64,000 nt of DNA from Bradyrhizobiaceae bacterium. GTDB lineage: Bacteria; Pseudomonadota; Alphaproteobacteria; Rhizobiales; Xanthobacteraceae. A model generated the notes under the pieces. The model worked only from the letters and a program-made list of their open reading frames with translations, was not told the origin of the DNA and did no database searches. The translations under genes and the position numbers were made by a program. Within the stretch, counting starts at the first letter, position 1. Each line of letters begins with the position of its first letter. Positions 1 to 8,537 of the stretch are shown one piece after another. The stretch is from NCBI GenBank assembly GCA_020853885.1, contig JADYXZ010000010.1:124001-188000 (forward strand). Direction: 5' to 3'.

Positions 1-791
1 AACTGCCAGAACTCGCGGAACGCCGTCGGGCGTAGCCGACCGACGACCTTGTCGCCCGGCACCGAGGTGCCCTTGAGCATCTGCTCGACGCGCTCTTCGG
101 TCGGCAGGATGATCGGCAGGTAATCGGTCCAGTGGTTCTCGATGAAGAGCTGGCGCAAGTTCTCTTCCGTGTCCGGCTCGAGCAGCCGCGGGGTCGAGCG
201 CTCGAAGGTCGCGCCCTTGAGATCCTCTTCGTTGAGCGGCTGGGTCAGGCCCTCGATCACGCCCTTCATAAAGGGCTGCTTCAGGACGGGATCGGTGCCC
301 TCGATATAGGCGCGCAGCTCGGATGCCGTGCGGCCGACGACCGGCTGCGGCACGAAGACGTTGCGCGCCGTCGGCATGCCGGCGGCGAGCGAGGTCGCCT
401 TGGCGAGCCGCGCAAAGACGTGCGTGCTGACCGGGATGGTCGGAACGCCGTCCTGCTCAAGCGCTAGTGCGAACCCCACGACCGTGGGGCAGCAGGTGCT
501 TCAAAGACCGACACCGATGATGGCAGCGTCGCCGTCGGCGACGACCTTGGCGCGCATCTCCGGATCGTCGACCCAGCTCTCGCGCGGGCGGATGATCCGC
601 GTCTCGACCTTCGGCATGTGCTCCGCGAACCAGAGGCGGAGCTGTTCCATGAACACGTCGGCATTATCGAACAGGCAATCGACCAGATAGAGCACCTTGC
701 CGTCGAGGCTCTGCGGCCGGTTGGCGAGGCGCTTGCCGACGACCTTGGGCGGGTATCCGCGCGGATCGTGAACCCTGATCTTTTCAGCCAT
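1..791 (-). CDS. UGSC-family selenoprotein, Sec encoded by in-frame TGA; C-terminus beyond window
   Basis: The frame opens at ATG 791 (MAEKIRVHDPRG) with AAGGGAGG a few bases upstream, meets TGA at 501-503 after 96 codons, and stays open to the window edge (263 codons in all). If TGA is read as selenocysteine, residue 97 lies in a GVGL-U-S-T-C-C motif followed by a helix and an EQDGVPTIPV strand, the layout of the UGSC/CGSC redox domain. The second half contains an NHWTDYLPIILPT block that I associate with longer members of this family. A hairpin with a GGUC loop follows the TGA at the spacing expected of a bacterial SECIS. Both halves look like one conserved protein, which argues against a chance stop. 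The exact substrate is unknown to me; a thiol/selenol redox role is inferred from the U-x-x-C motif. An alternative is a pseudogene with a nonsense mutation. The nearest upstream gene on this strand, the DUF3089 hydrolase, is 116 bases away. Confidence 0.8.
474..489 (-). promoter_or_regulatory. bacterial SECIS-like hairpin
   Basis: On the minus strand, 11 bases after the TGA, the sequence CCCCAC-GGTC-GTGGGG forms a perfect 6-bp stem with a GGUC tetraloop. The loop begins 18 bases after the TGA. The E. coli fdhF SECIS also presents a GGUC-containing loop at 19-22 bases. SelB recognises such a loop to deliver Sec-tRNA. The base pairs are seen directly; the function is inferred. Confidence 0.72.
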
Positions 792-907
792 GCCTGCCTC
801 CCTTGCGGAACGAGCCTTCACGGCCGTCCTGCCGGAATAAAGTGATAGAATCCAACGGTTGATATGTCAAACTAATTGCCCGCGTCCGGCTTGCGAACGC
901 CAGCCTG

Positions 908-2245
908 TCAGTGGGGAGCGGCTTGCACCGCGAGCGCGAGTTCCGCGGTGGACGCATCGACGGCATTGGTCGCGGTCACGACGACGGCGTGATGGCCGGG
1001 CGCGGCCGGCACGCCGGCGATCTCGCCCGTGGCGGCGTCGAGATGCAGCCCTGCCGGGAGACCCTCCGCGCGGAAGGCCGCCGGCCCGTTGCGCACGGCA
1101 AGCTTCAGGCGAAACGCACGGCCGACAATTGCCGTTGCCGTCATGGGGCCTTCGATGAGCGGATATTTCGCCTGCTCGCGTTGGGCGAGGAAGGCGGTGA
1201 GGCGGTGGCGCGCATTGGCGCGCAAATCCACCCAGAACAGGTTGATGTCGAAGACATGATAGTTGCCCGGGTCGAAGACGCCGCCGTCATCGAACAGGCC
1301 GGCGGGCAAGGCAGGCGACACCAGCGTGTAGCCGTGCCCGGTGCGGGCGCTGACCAGGTGCGCGACCGGCCGCGAGAAATGCGTCGCGGCAACCCCGAAC
1401 GGCACCGCGCCCAGATGCAGGCTCTGCGGCGCCGGCACGTCGTCCGCGCGCCAGCTCACCGGATTGATGTTGACGAGCGGCATGCCTTTCGCCGAACGCC
1501 AACGGCGGGCGGCGGCATCCCAATAGACGTTGATCGCTTCCCAGCCGCCGAAGTCGCGGTAGCCATCCTTGAACACGCCCCAGATTGCCACGCAGCCGAC
1601 CTGCCCGGCCGTAGCGCAGGGCGGAATGCGGGCGAGATGCTCGGCAAAAACCGAGCGCGGCGTTGGCATGCCGGGAAGATAAGCGGCCACCAGGCGCGCC
1701 TGCAGCGGCGTGCCCTGAATCGCCTCCATGAGCAGGCGCAGCCCGTAATTGCTGCCCTGACTGTGCGCGACGAGAAAGAACGGCCGCCCCTGGTTCTCGT
1801 GCTCCGCATAATATGCAAAGGCCCGCCGTACATCCTCGTAGGCGAAATTCATCGGAGGCTGCAGCGCCGCCTCGCTCTCGTCGTAAACATGCAGGGCGAC
1901 CTGGCGATAGCGGGGCGCATAGATGCGCGCAATTCCGTTGAAGGGCGTTGCCTGCGCCATCAGCATCATGCGTCCGATCGCGATCGCCTGCGGATCGTCG
2001 ATCGGCACGTTGGCGACGTCCTTGCGCATCCCGGTCGTGGGATGCACGCAAAAGACGTCGGCGCGGGCCGACGCCGCGAGATTGCTGTAGCCGCTATCCT
2101 TGGGAACGAGACCGGCGGCGGATTCGAGCCCGGGGCGCGCAAGCCAGGAGTCGGGCCGGCTGTAGTCGATGTCGGACGCCGCACCGGCGGAAGCGAACGC
2201 AACCGTCAGGAACAGGACGACCGAACCGTGAAAAGCGCGCCGCAT
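908..2245 (-). CDS. secreted DUF3089 alpha/beta-hydrolase with C-terminal Ig-like domain
   Basis: 445 aa. Residues 1-23 form a Sec signal peptide ending AGA-A. The body matches the DUF3089 family of exported alpha/beta hydrolases: an FCVHPTT strand at 65-71 and a nucleophile elbow AHSQGS with Ser162. The last ~85 residues (GLPAGLHLDAATGEIAGVP) form a putative Ig/He_PIG domain, which often mediates surface or carbohydrate binding. The substrate is unknown; esterase or lipase activity is inferred from the fold. ATG 2245 has no obvious Shine-Dalgarno and lies 7 bases after the stop of the upstream membrane-protein gene, so translation is probably coupled to it. Confidence 0.8.
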   Translation of the reverse strand: MRRAFHGSVVLFLTVAFASAGAASDIDYSRPDSWLARPGLESAAGLVPKDSGYSNLAASARADVFCVHPTTGMRKDVANVPIDDPQAIAIGRMMLMAQATPFNGIARIYAPRYRQVALHVYDESEAALQPPMNFAYEDVRRAFAYYAEHENQGRPFFLVAHSQGSNYGLRLLMEAIQGTPLQARLVAAYLPGMPTPRSVFAEHLARIPPCATAGQVGCVAIWGVFKDGYRDFGGWEAINVYWDAAARRWRSAKGMPLVNINPVSWRADDVPAPQSLHLGAVPFGVAATHFSRPVAHLVSARTGHGYTLVSPALPAGLFDDGGVFDPGNYHVFDINLFWVDLRANARHRLTAFLAQREQAKYPLIEGPMTATAIVGRAFRLKLAVRNGPAAFRAEGLPAGLHLDAATGEIAGVPAAPGHHAVVVTATNAVDASTAELALAVQAAPH

Positions 2246-2252
2246 TTGTGCG

Positions 2253-2735
2253 TTACGCGCGCTTGGGCGCCCAGTAGTAGTACTTGAGCGCGAGCAGCCC
2301 GAGAAGAATGACGGCGATGAGGGTGTCGACGAAGATCATCCAGAAATTGTTGGGTGCGTAGTTCGCATGCAGGATGGTGTCCTGCAGATGGCCATAGGCC
2401 GCGCCGAGCATGAAGAAGGACCAGCCGAGGCCGGTCGCGAGCCAGAAGCGGTCGCGGATCCAGATGCACAGGAAGCCGAGAATGCCCCAGGCGCCGTCAT
2501 GGAAGCCGACTTCGTACTGGAAATGACTGCCGGTCTGCCAACCGATGACGGTCGCGGCGTAGTCCGCATAAAAGACGTGCGGGATGAAGCCGAAGAAGAA
2601 CCCTACGAAGCCGACGTTGAACACCAGCGAATGCAGCAGAAAGATATCGAGGATGGCTGCTCGGCCTTTGGGGCGTTTGATGGCGATATGAATGAGCGCC
2701 CCAACGATGCTCAGTATGATGAAAACAAATCCCAT
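2253..2735 (-). CDS. DUF6790-like integral membrane protein
   Basis: 160 aa with four to five hydrophobic segments: GFVFIILSIVGALIHIAI at the N-terminus, HSLVFNVGFVGFFFGF, WGILGFLCIWI, FWLATGLGWSFFMLGAAYG, and WMIFVDTLIAVILLGLLAL at the C-terminus. Family assignment to DUF6790 rests on the overall pattern and the GHLQDTILHANYAPNN motif. ATG 2735 is preferred over upstream in-frame starts because GGGGAG precedes it by about 8 bases. Its function is unknown. It leads a two-gene unit with the DUF3089 hydrolase downstream (7-base gap). Confidence 0.7.
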   Translation of the reverse strand: MGFVFIILSIVGALIHIAIKRPKGRAAILDIFLLHSLVFNVGFVGFFFGFIPHVFYADYAATVIGWQTGSHFQYEVGFHDGAWGILGFLCIWIRDRFWLATGLGWSFFMLGAAYGHLQDTILHANYAPNNFWMIFVDTLIAVILLGLLALKYYYWAPKRA

Positions 2736-3050
2736 TTTACTTCGCTCCCCTTGATCCGCCCCGCGCCGCTCCCATTCCGCGCGGCTGTTGCTGCGGATGA
2801 CTGAGCGGACGGGCGGCCGACGAAGCCTCGCTTCGCGCCTTCCAATAAAAGAAATATACAAAATCGATATTTAAGGGCGGGTTAAGTGAAATCGCTTCGG
2901 TGCCGGAGGTAATCGTGGAGGAATTCGACGGCACGACCTCCGACGGAATGAGATTATCGTTTCGTGCGGCGCAGTGTTCTTACTGTCGAAACCGTCGTTG
3001 CTGCTTTCGTGAGTTGAATGGCGCGGGCGCGCGTCCCTTCGCGGCGCGCG
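2736..3050. other. intergenic region, 315 bases, no supported gene
   Basis: The stretch between the membrane-protein start and the end of the monooxygenase gene contains an AT-rich patch at about 2841-2875, a plausible promoter region for the minus-strand membrane-protein/DUF3089 unit, though I see no clean -35/-10 pair. A CGCGCG hairpin at about 3027-3050 lies against the 3' end of the monooxygenase gene. No ORF here has a convincing ribosome-binding site. Confidence 0.5.
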
Positions 3051-4079
3051 TCAGCGCCAGCCGAGCGCGGGCGCAACGTGCTTCAGGATCGCCTCGATGA
3101 CGTGCGCGTTGTAGTCGACGCCGAGCTGGTTGGGGACGGTGAGCAGCAGCGTGTCGGCTTCGGCGATGGCCTCGTCCTTCGCCAGTTCCTTGACGAGGAC
3201 GTCCGGCTCGGCGGCATAGTTGCGGCCGAAGATTGCGCGCGTGTCCGCCTCGATGAAGCCGATCTGGTCTTCTTCCTTGCCGCCGCGGCCGAAATAGGCG
3301 CGGTCGCGGTCGTCCACCAATGCGAAGATGCTGCGGCTGACGGAGACGCGCGGCTCGCGCTTGTGGCCCGCCTCTTTCCATGCGTCGCGGAAGGCCCTGA
3401 TCTGGACCGCCTGCTGGACGTGGAAGGGCTGGCCGCCCTCGTCGAATTTAAGCGTCGAGCTTTGCAGGTTCATGCCGAGCTTCGCCGCCCAGACCGCCGT
3501 GGCGTTGGTGGCGGCGCCCCACCAGATGCGCTCGCGCAGGCCTTCGGAGTGCGGCTCGACGCGCAGGAGGCCCGGCGGATTGGGAAACATCGGCCGCGGG
3601 TTGGGCTGCGCGAAGCCGCCGCCTTTCAGCACCTCGAGCAGGATCTCCGCGTTGCGCCGGGCCATGTCGGCGTCGGTCTCGCCCTCGGCGGGGGCGTAGC
3701 CGAAGTAGCGCCAGCCGTCGATCACCTGCTCGGGCGAGCCGCGGCTGATGCCGAGCTGCAGGCGGCCGCCGGCGATGATGTCGGCCGCGCCCGCGTCCTC
3801 GGCCATGTACAGCGGGTTCTCGTAGCGCATGTCGATGACCGCGGTGCCGATCTCGATGCGGCTGGTCCTGGCACCGACCGCCGCGAGCAGCGGGAACGGC
3901 GAGCCGAGCTGGCGTGCGAAGTGATGCACGCGGAAGTACGCGCCGTCCGCGCCCAATTCCTCGGCGGCGACGGCGAGGTCGATGGACTGCAGCAGTGCAT
4001 CGGACGCCGTTCGCGTCTGCGACTGGGGCGAGGGCGACCAGTGCCCGAACGACAGGAAGCCGATTTTTTTCACAGGCAT
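3051..4079 (-). CDS. LLM-class flavin-dependent oxidoreductase
   Basis: 342 aa, the usual length for bacterial luciferase-like monooxygenases, which form TIM-barrels that use reduced FMN or F420 to oxidise small organic substrates. It opens with KKIGFLSFGHWSP, has the RVHHFARQLGSPFPLLAAVG segment typical of the barrel's second strand, GRLQLGISRGSPEQV (flavin phosphate region) and a C-terminal GVDYNAHVIEAILKHVAP helix. The substrate cannot be read from sequence. ATG 4079 lacks a Shine-Dalgarno because the 3' CCA of tRNA-Arg ends only 4 bases upstream. If co-transcribed, tRNA maturation would leave an almost leaderless message. Confidence 0.88.
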   Translation of the reverse strand: MPVKKIGFLSFGHWSPSPQSQTRTASDALLQSIDLAVAAEELGADGAYFRVHHFARQLGSPFPLLAAVGARTSRIEIGTAVIDMRYENPLYMAEDAGAADIIAGGRLQLGISRGSPEQVIDGWRYFGYAPAEGETDADMARRNAEILLEVLKGGGFAQPNPRPMFPNPPGLLRVEPHSEGLRERIWWGAATNATAVWAAKLGMNLQSSTLKFDEGGQPFHVQQAVQIRAFRDAWKEAGHKREPRVSVSRSIFALVDDRDRAYFGRGGKEEDQIGFIEADTRAIFGRNYAAEPDVLVKELAKDEAIAEADTLLLTVPNQLGVDYNAHVIEAILKHVAPALGWR

Positions 4080-4083
4080 GAAG

Positions 4084-4160
4084 TGGCGCGCCCGAAAGGA
4101 TTCGAACCTCTGACCCCCAGATTCGTAGTCTGGTGCTCTATCCAGCTGAGCTACGGGCGC
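4084..4160 (-). tRNA. tRNA-Arg (anticodon ACG)
   Basis: 77 bases including an encoded 3' CCA (4084-4086). A 7-bp acceptor stem GCGCCCG/CGGGCGC, a D-arm with AGCTCAGCTGGATAGAGC, an anticodon stem CCAGA/TCTGG with loop CTACGAA, and a T-arm with GGTTCGAATCC are all present. The anticodon ACG (A34, normally deaminated to inosine) decodes CGU/CGC/CGA arginine codons. Confidence 0.97.
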
Positions 4161-4203
4161 TGATCGCGGAAACGCGAGCCGCGCCGGAGGCGCGGACGGG
4201 GCA

Positions 4204-4232
4204 TAGCTAAAGCCTTGGCCCGGCTTTTACAA
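4204..4232 (-). promoter_or_regulatory. possible promoter for tRNA-Arg
   Basis: On the minus strand TTGTAA (4227-4232) and TAGCTA (4204-4209) are separated by 17 bases and sit about 45 bases upstream of the tRNA 5' end. The -10 match is poor, so this is tentative. Confidence 0.3.
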
Positions 4233-4264
4233 GGCCGTCACGGACGGGCGAGAGGGCGCGTTTT

Positions 4265-5746
4265 TCAGGCGCTGGCCCGCTCGGCGCGGCGCTGATCGAG
4301 CACCACCGGCCGGTCGGGGATGACGATCCGGAAGGCGGCGCCGAGCGTGCCTTCCAGCAGCCTGATCTCGCCGCCGTGCGCACGCACGAGCTCGGCCGCG
4401 ATCACAAGACCGAGGCCGGTGCCGCCGCGGCGGGCCGCGCCCTGAAACGCCTCGAACAAATGCGTGCGGGCGCGTTCCGGAAGACCCGGCCCGGTATCGT
4501 TCACCTGCAGGACGACGACCGAGCCCTCGCGGCGGGCGATGACGCGGATCTGATCGCGCTCCGGATCGTTGGGCGCGCGTGCGGAAAGCGCCTGCACGCT
4601 GTTGCGCACGAGATTGATGAGGACGCGCAGCAATTGATCGGGGTCCGCATCCACGGTGAGGCCGCGTTCCACCGACGGCACCCAGCCGATGCCCGCATTG
4701 CCGACGAGGCCGAGCGATTCCCGCACTTCCTCGAGCAGTTGCGCGACATCGACGTTCCGGCGCTCGGGCGGCGGCTCCTGCGCGCGGCCATAGGCCAGCG
4801 TCTGCTCGCAATAGGCGATGGCGCGATCGAGGGTCGCCATCAGCTTCGGCGTCAGGCTGCGCACCGCCGGATCGCCGAGATTGGCGAGCCGGTCGGACAG
4901 GAGTTGCGCCGGCGCGAGCAGGTTGCGCAGGTCATGATTGATCTTGGAGACGGCGAGGCCGAGCGACGCGAGCCGGCTCTTCTGGTTGAGCGCGGCCATC
5001 AGCTCGCGCTGCATCTCGGCGAGCTCGCGCTCGGCGACGCCGATCTCGTCGGCGCGCGAAGAGGGCTGCAGGATCTGCGAAGCGTCCTCGGGATTGCGGC
5101 CGAAGCCGACCATGCGCGCGGTGAGGCGGCGCATCGGCCGCACGAACAGCCAGACCAGACTGAGATAGACGAAGATACCGCTGATCACCGAGATCGCCAG
5201 CGACACGAGCAGGATGTTGCCGGAGTAACGCAACATCGCTTTGCGCAGCGGCTCCTCGTCGATGATGATCTCGAGGAACTCGCCGCCGCGCGGCGCGGGG
5301 CCGACGACGCGCAGCATGTCGTAGCGCACGGGGCCGAGCATCGTCTCGAAGGCATCGACCACCGCGCGGTAGGTCGAGACGTCGCGCACGTCGATTTCGT
5401 GGTCGATTTCCGGCGGCATCTCGGAAGCCGCGAGCAGGCGCCGGGAGTCGCCCATCTTCATCGCGAAAGCCTTGGCGCCGATGCTGCCGAGGAGTTGGCG
5501 CGCGAGCTCGTCGGAGACCATGCCGTCGGGTGCGGCGTCGAGCACGAGCGCCGCGGTGTGCGCGGCGGCCAGCCGGTCGGAGAGCCAGGCGAGGCGGAAG
5601 TTCGCGATCGACGGAACGAAGATCAGGACTTCGGCGATCATCACGAACAATGCCGTCAGCAACAGCAATTTGCCGGAGAGGCCGAAACGCACGCGCCGCG
5701 TCCCCGCTTCCTCCGATGGCGTTGCTTCGCTTCGCTCTTCCAGCAT
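4265..5746 (-). CDS. membrane sensor histidine kinase
   Basis: 493 aa. TM1 spans about residues 24-49 and TM2 about 177-202, enclosing a ~125-residue periplasmic sensor region. A HAMP-like linker (PMRRLTARM) follows, then a dimerisation helix with phospho-acceptor His271 in KINHDLRNLL. The ATPase domain shows an N-box with Asn382 (LVRNSVQA), a G1 box (DTGPGLPE, 417-424) and a G2 box (GGTGLGLV, 441-448). It should autophosphorylate His271 in response to an envelope signal. No response regulator lies next to it, so its partner is elsewhere. ATG 5746 (MLEERSEATP) with GGAAG upstream is preferred to a TTG at 5785. It is divergent from rpmH across about 330 bases. Confidence 0.88.
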   Translation of the reverse strand: MLEERSEATPSEEAGTRRVRFGLSGKLLLLTALFVMIAEVLIFVPSIANFRLAWLSDRLAAAHTAALVLDAAPDGMVSDELARQLLGSIGAKAFAMKMGDSRRLLAASEMPPEIDHEIDVRDVSTYRAVVDAFETMLGPVRYDMLRVVGPAPRGGEFLEIIIDEEPLRKAMLRYSGNILLVSLAISVISGIFVYLSLVWLFVRPMRRLTARMVGFGRNPEDASQILQPSSRADEIGVAERELAEMQRELMAALNQKSRLASLGLAVSKINHDLRNLLAPAQLLSDRLANLGDPAVRSLTPKLMATLDRAIAYCEQTLAYGRAQEPPPERRNVDVAQLLEEVRESLGLVGNAGIGWVPSVERGLTVDADPDQLLRVLINLVRNSVQALSARAPNDPERDQIRVIARREGSVVVLQVNDTGPGLPERARTHLFEAFQGAARRGGTGLGLVIAAELVRAHGGEIRLLEGTLGAAFRIVIPDRPVVLDQRRAERASA

Positions 5747-6075
5747 GCACGGCTTCCAAAGCGCCCGATGGAACAGGCGCAACAATAATGATGCGCCGCA
5801 CTCCCCGGCCCGTCAATTTGCGAGACACGCGCAGAAGGCATGGCGAGATTAACGATTGTCCATGTTGCGCCCCACCATGGCGCCGGGAATTGCCGTTCCG
5901 GGCAACGCCGCGAGCTCGCTGGATCGGCCCGAACGACCGAAAACCGCCGCATATGGCGGCCGTTGCATTGACTTCGCAGGGGGTGGCCCATATAAGCCGC
6001 GGGCCGACGAGGCGCGGCTGCAGCCCCTGTTTTTGTCGGCGAATCCCGTGAAATTTCAATGCGGAGATCGGACCC
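5747..6075. other. divergent regulatory region between histidine kinase and rpmH
   Basis: 329 bases with no supported gene. The right-hand part holds a strong plus-strand promoter at 5968-5996 for rpmH. The histidine kinase promoter should lie on the minus strand in the left part, but I cannot point to a clear -35/-10 pair there. Confidence 0.5.
5968..5996 (+). promoter_or_regulatory. sigma70-type promoter of the rpmH operon
   Basis: TTGACT (5968-5973), a 17-base spacer, and TATAAG (5991-5996). The predicted transcription start near 6003 gives a leader of about 70 bases before rpmH. Spacing and hexamers are close to consensus. Confidence 0.7.
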
Positions 6076-6210
6076 GTGAAACGGACCTATCAACCGAGCA
6101 AGCTCGTTCGCAAACGCCGGCACGGCTTTCGCGCGCGCATGGCGACCGTGGGCGGCCGCAAGGTGATCGCCGCGCGCCGCACCCGCGGACGCAAGCGCCT
6201 GTCCGCCTGA
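6076..6210 (+). CDS. rpmH: 50S ribosomal protein L34
   Basis: A 44-residue, highly basic protein beginning (GTG start) [17 protein letters not shown] and ending [10 protein letters not shown], the near-invariant L34 sequence. L34 is a small 23S rRNA-binding protein of the large ribosomal subunit. The GTG is preceded by GGAG at 10-11 bases. rnpA follows 22 bases later, the classic rpmH-rnpA-yidC arrangement. The promoter at 5968-5996 is well placed. Confidence 0.98.
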   Translation: MKRTYQPSKLVRKRRHGFRARMATVGGRKVIAARRTRGRKRLSA

Positions 6211-6232
6211 AGGCGTATCCGCGCCGTCGGCC

Positions 6233-6619
6233 ATGGACCGCTTGAAGCGACGCGCGGATTTCGTTGCGGCCGCCAAGGGTGCGCGGGTCCAGGCGGCGCC
6301 GTTCCTGATGCAGGCGCGCGACCGGCGCGATCGCAAGCAGTCGCGGGTCGGGCTCACGGTCACGAAGCAGGTCGGCAAGGCGGTCGAACGCAACCGGATC
6401 CGCCGGCGACTGCGCGCTGCCGCGGACGCCGTTTTGCCACGGGCGGGACGCCCGGGCTTCGACTATGTACTGGTGGCGCGGCGGCCGGCGCTGACGTTGC
6501 CGTTCGATACGCTGCTTGCCGATCTCGAGCGCGCGGTTTCTCGCGTGCATGCGCCTGCGAAGGCCGGGCAACGCCCGGCTCGCCCGGCCAAGCCGGGCGA
6601 CGGAGAAACCGATGCCTGA
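6233..6619 (+). CDS. rnpA: ribonuclease P protein component
   Basis: 128 aa. This basic protein pairs with the RNase P RNA to remove 5' leaders from tRNA precursors. It shows the start [10 protein letters not shown], the [19 protein letters not shown] strand-loop and the RNR signature ([12 protein letters not shown]) on the RNA-binding helix. The C-terminal tail is Ala/Pro/Lys-rich and divergent, as is common in Alphaproteobacteria. The end overlaps the yidC start by 8 bases, implying translational coupling. Confidence 0.97.
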   Translation: MDRLKRRADFVAAAKGARVQAAPFLMQARDRRDRKQSRVGLTVTKQVGKAVERNRIRRRLRAAADAVLPRAGRPGFDYVLVARRPALTLPFDTLLADLERAVSRVHAPAKAGQRPARPAKPGDGETDA

Positions 6620-8468
6620 TCAAAAAAATACAATTCTTGCCATTCTGATGTCGGCGCTCGTGCTGATCGCCTGGCAATATTTCTTCGGCCTCCCGCAGGC
6701 GGAGAAGCAGAAGGCGCAGCAGGAAGCTCTCAAGCAACAGCAGCAGGTCGAGCAGACCGTGCCTGGCGGCGTGCCGGCGCCCGCGCCGACGCCGGACGGA
6801 CGGCCCGTTCCCGGTGCTGCGCCGGGCAGCGCGCCCGCTCCCGCGGGCACCACGCGCGAGGCCGTGCTCGCCGCCTTGCCGCGCATCGCGATCGAGACCC
6901 CGCGCCTCCGCGGCTCGATCGCGCTCAAGGGCGCACGCATCGACGACGTGGCGCTGAAGGACTATCGCGAGACCGTCGACCTGCACAGTCCGAACATCGT
7001 GCTGTTCGCGCCTTCCGGCGCGCCGCATGCGTTCTACGCGGAATTCGGTTGGGTCGCGCCGGCCAACGCGAGCGCGAAGCTGCCGGGACCGGACACCGTC
7101 TGGACCGCGGAGGCACCGGGGCCGCTGACGGCCGAGCGTCCGCTGGCGCTCACCTGGGACAATGGTGAAGGATTGAAGTTCCGCCGCACGATCTCCGTCG
7201 ACAACAACTACATGTTCACGGTGAACGACGAGGTCGAGAATGCCAGCGCCAATCCGGCGACGATCTACGGCTACGGCCTGATCTCGCGGCACGGCACGCC
7301 GAAGGTGCTCGGCTATTACATTCTGCACGAGGGCCTCGTCGGCGTGCTCGGCGACGGCAAGCTGCACGAGATCAGCTACAGCTCGATTCAGGGCTCGCCG
7401 CCGCAAACCCTGAAATCCACCGGCGGCTGGCTCGGCATCACCGACAAATACTGGGCGGCCACGCTCATCCCCGATCAGGCGAAGGAGCTGCAGGCGCGTT
7501 TCGCCTCGGCGAAGGCCGGCGCGGTCGACACCTATCAGACCGACTATCTCCTCGACGCCGTCACGGTGGCGCCGGGCGGCAAGACGAGCACGCAGGCGCG
7601 GCTCTTTGCCGGCGCCAAGGAGGTCGCAGTCGTCGACGGCTACGAGAAGGCGCTCGGCATCAAGAACTTCGAGCTCCTGATCGACTGGGGCTGGTTCTAC
7701 TTCATCACCAAGCCGCTGTTCTTCGTGCTCGACTGGTTCTTCCGGCTGACGGGCAATTTCGGCGTGGCGATCCTGATCGTCACGGTGCTGATCAAGATCG
7801 TGTTCTTCCCGCTCGCCAACAAGTCGTACGCGTCGATGGCGCGCATGAAAGCGGTGCAGCCGCAGATGCTGGCGATCCGCGAGCGCTACGCCGACGACAA
7901 GGTGAAGCAGCAGCAGGCGATGATGGAGCTCTACAAGCAGGAGAAGATCAATCCGATCTCCGGCTGCCTGCCGATCGTGATCCAGATCCCGGTGTTCTTC
8001 GCGCTCTATAAAGTGCTGTTCGTCACGATCGAGATGCGGCACGCGCCGTTCTACGGCTGGATCAAGGACCTGTCGGCGCCCGATCCGACCAACCTCTTCA
8101 ATCTGTTCGGGCTGCTGCCGTTCGATCCGACGACGCTGCCGGTGCTCGGCGCGTTCCTGTGGATCGGCGTGTGGCCGCTGATCATGGGCCTCACCATGTT
8201 CGTGCAGATGAAGATGAATCCGGCACCGCCGGACCCGACCCAGAAGATGATCTTCGACTGGATGCCGGTGTTCTTCACCTTCCTGCTCGCCTCGTTCCCG
8301 GCCGGGCTGGTGATCTACTGGGCGTGGAACAATTTCCTCTCGGTGCTGCAGCAGGGCTTCATCATGCAGCGCCACGGCGTGAAGATCGAGCTGTTCGACA
8401 ACCTCAAGGGCATGTTCGGCAAGGGCGGCGCGGACAAGGACAAGGCGCCAGAGAAGCCGAAGGGGTAA
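6612..8468 (+). CDS. yidC: membrane protein insertase YidC
   Basis: 618 aa. YidC inserts and folds inner-membrane proteins, alone or with SecYEG. ATG 6612 ([12 protein letters not shown]) begins an N-terminal membrane segment to about residue 22, followed by a Gln/Ala/Pro-rich linker and a large periplasmic beta-sandwich domain (about residues 70-360). The conserved C-terminal membrane core follows, with [20 protein letters not shown], the cytoplasmic coiled hairpin containing [14 protein letters not shown], and later segments ending [17 protein letters not shown]. This is the Gram-negative five-TM form. GGAGAAACCG precedes the ATG inside the rnpA tail. Confidence 0.98.
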   Translation: MPDQKNTILAILMSALVLIAWQYFFGLPQAEKQKAQQEALKQQQQVEQTVPGGVPAPAPTPDGRPVPGAAPGSAPAPAGTTREAVLAALPRIAIETPRLRGSIALKGARIDDVALKDYRETVDLHSPNIVLFAPSGAPHAFYAEFGWVAPANASAKLPGPDTVWTAEAPGPLTAERPLALTWDNGEGLKFRRTISVDNNYMFTVNDEVENASANPATIYGYGLISRHGTPKVLGYYILHEGLVGVLGDGKLHEISYSSIQGSPPQTLKSTGGWLGITDKYWAATLIPDQAKELQARFASAKAGAVDTYQTDYLLDAVTVAPGGKTSTQARLFAGAKEVAVVDGYEKALGIKNFELLIDWGWFYFITKPLFFVLDWFFRLTGNFGVAILIVTVLIKIVFFPLANKSYASMARMKAVQPQMLAIRERYADDKVKQQQAMMELYKQEKINPISGCLPIVIQIPVFFALYKVLFVTIEMRHAPFYGWIKDLSAPDPTNLFNLFGLLPFDPTTLPVLGAFLWIGVWPLIMGLTMFVQMKMNPAPPDPTQKMIFDWMPVFFTFLLASFPAGLVIYWAWNNFLSVLQQGFIMQRHGVKIELFDNLKGMFGKGGADKDKAPEKPKG

Positions 8469-8537
8469 GCGCACCACGGGCGCTACGTCCCTTGTCCAAC
8501 CCTATGCGGCTTGCAAAGCTCCCTCTTGGGGGGCGAC

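Noticed and set aside
501-821. A free-standing 106-codon gene ending at TGA 501
   Set aside because: The frame continues without stops to the window edge with family-like sequence and a SECIS-like hairpin follows, so treating TGA as the end would cut a conserved domain in half.
2900-3100. Plus-strand ORF with a CSYCRNRRCC cysteine cluster
   Set aside because: It has a GTG start without Shine-Dalgarno, overlaps the 3' end of the monooxygenase gene on the other strand, and its tail is Arg/Ala-rich shadow sequence.
6360-8477. Long minus-strand open frame opposite yidC
   Set aside because: Its translation is Arg/His/Glu/Leu-biased, a normal antisense reading of high-GC coding DNA; yidC on the plus strand is certain.
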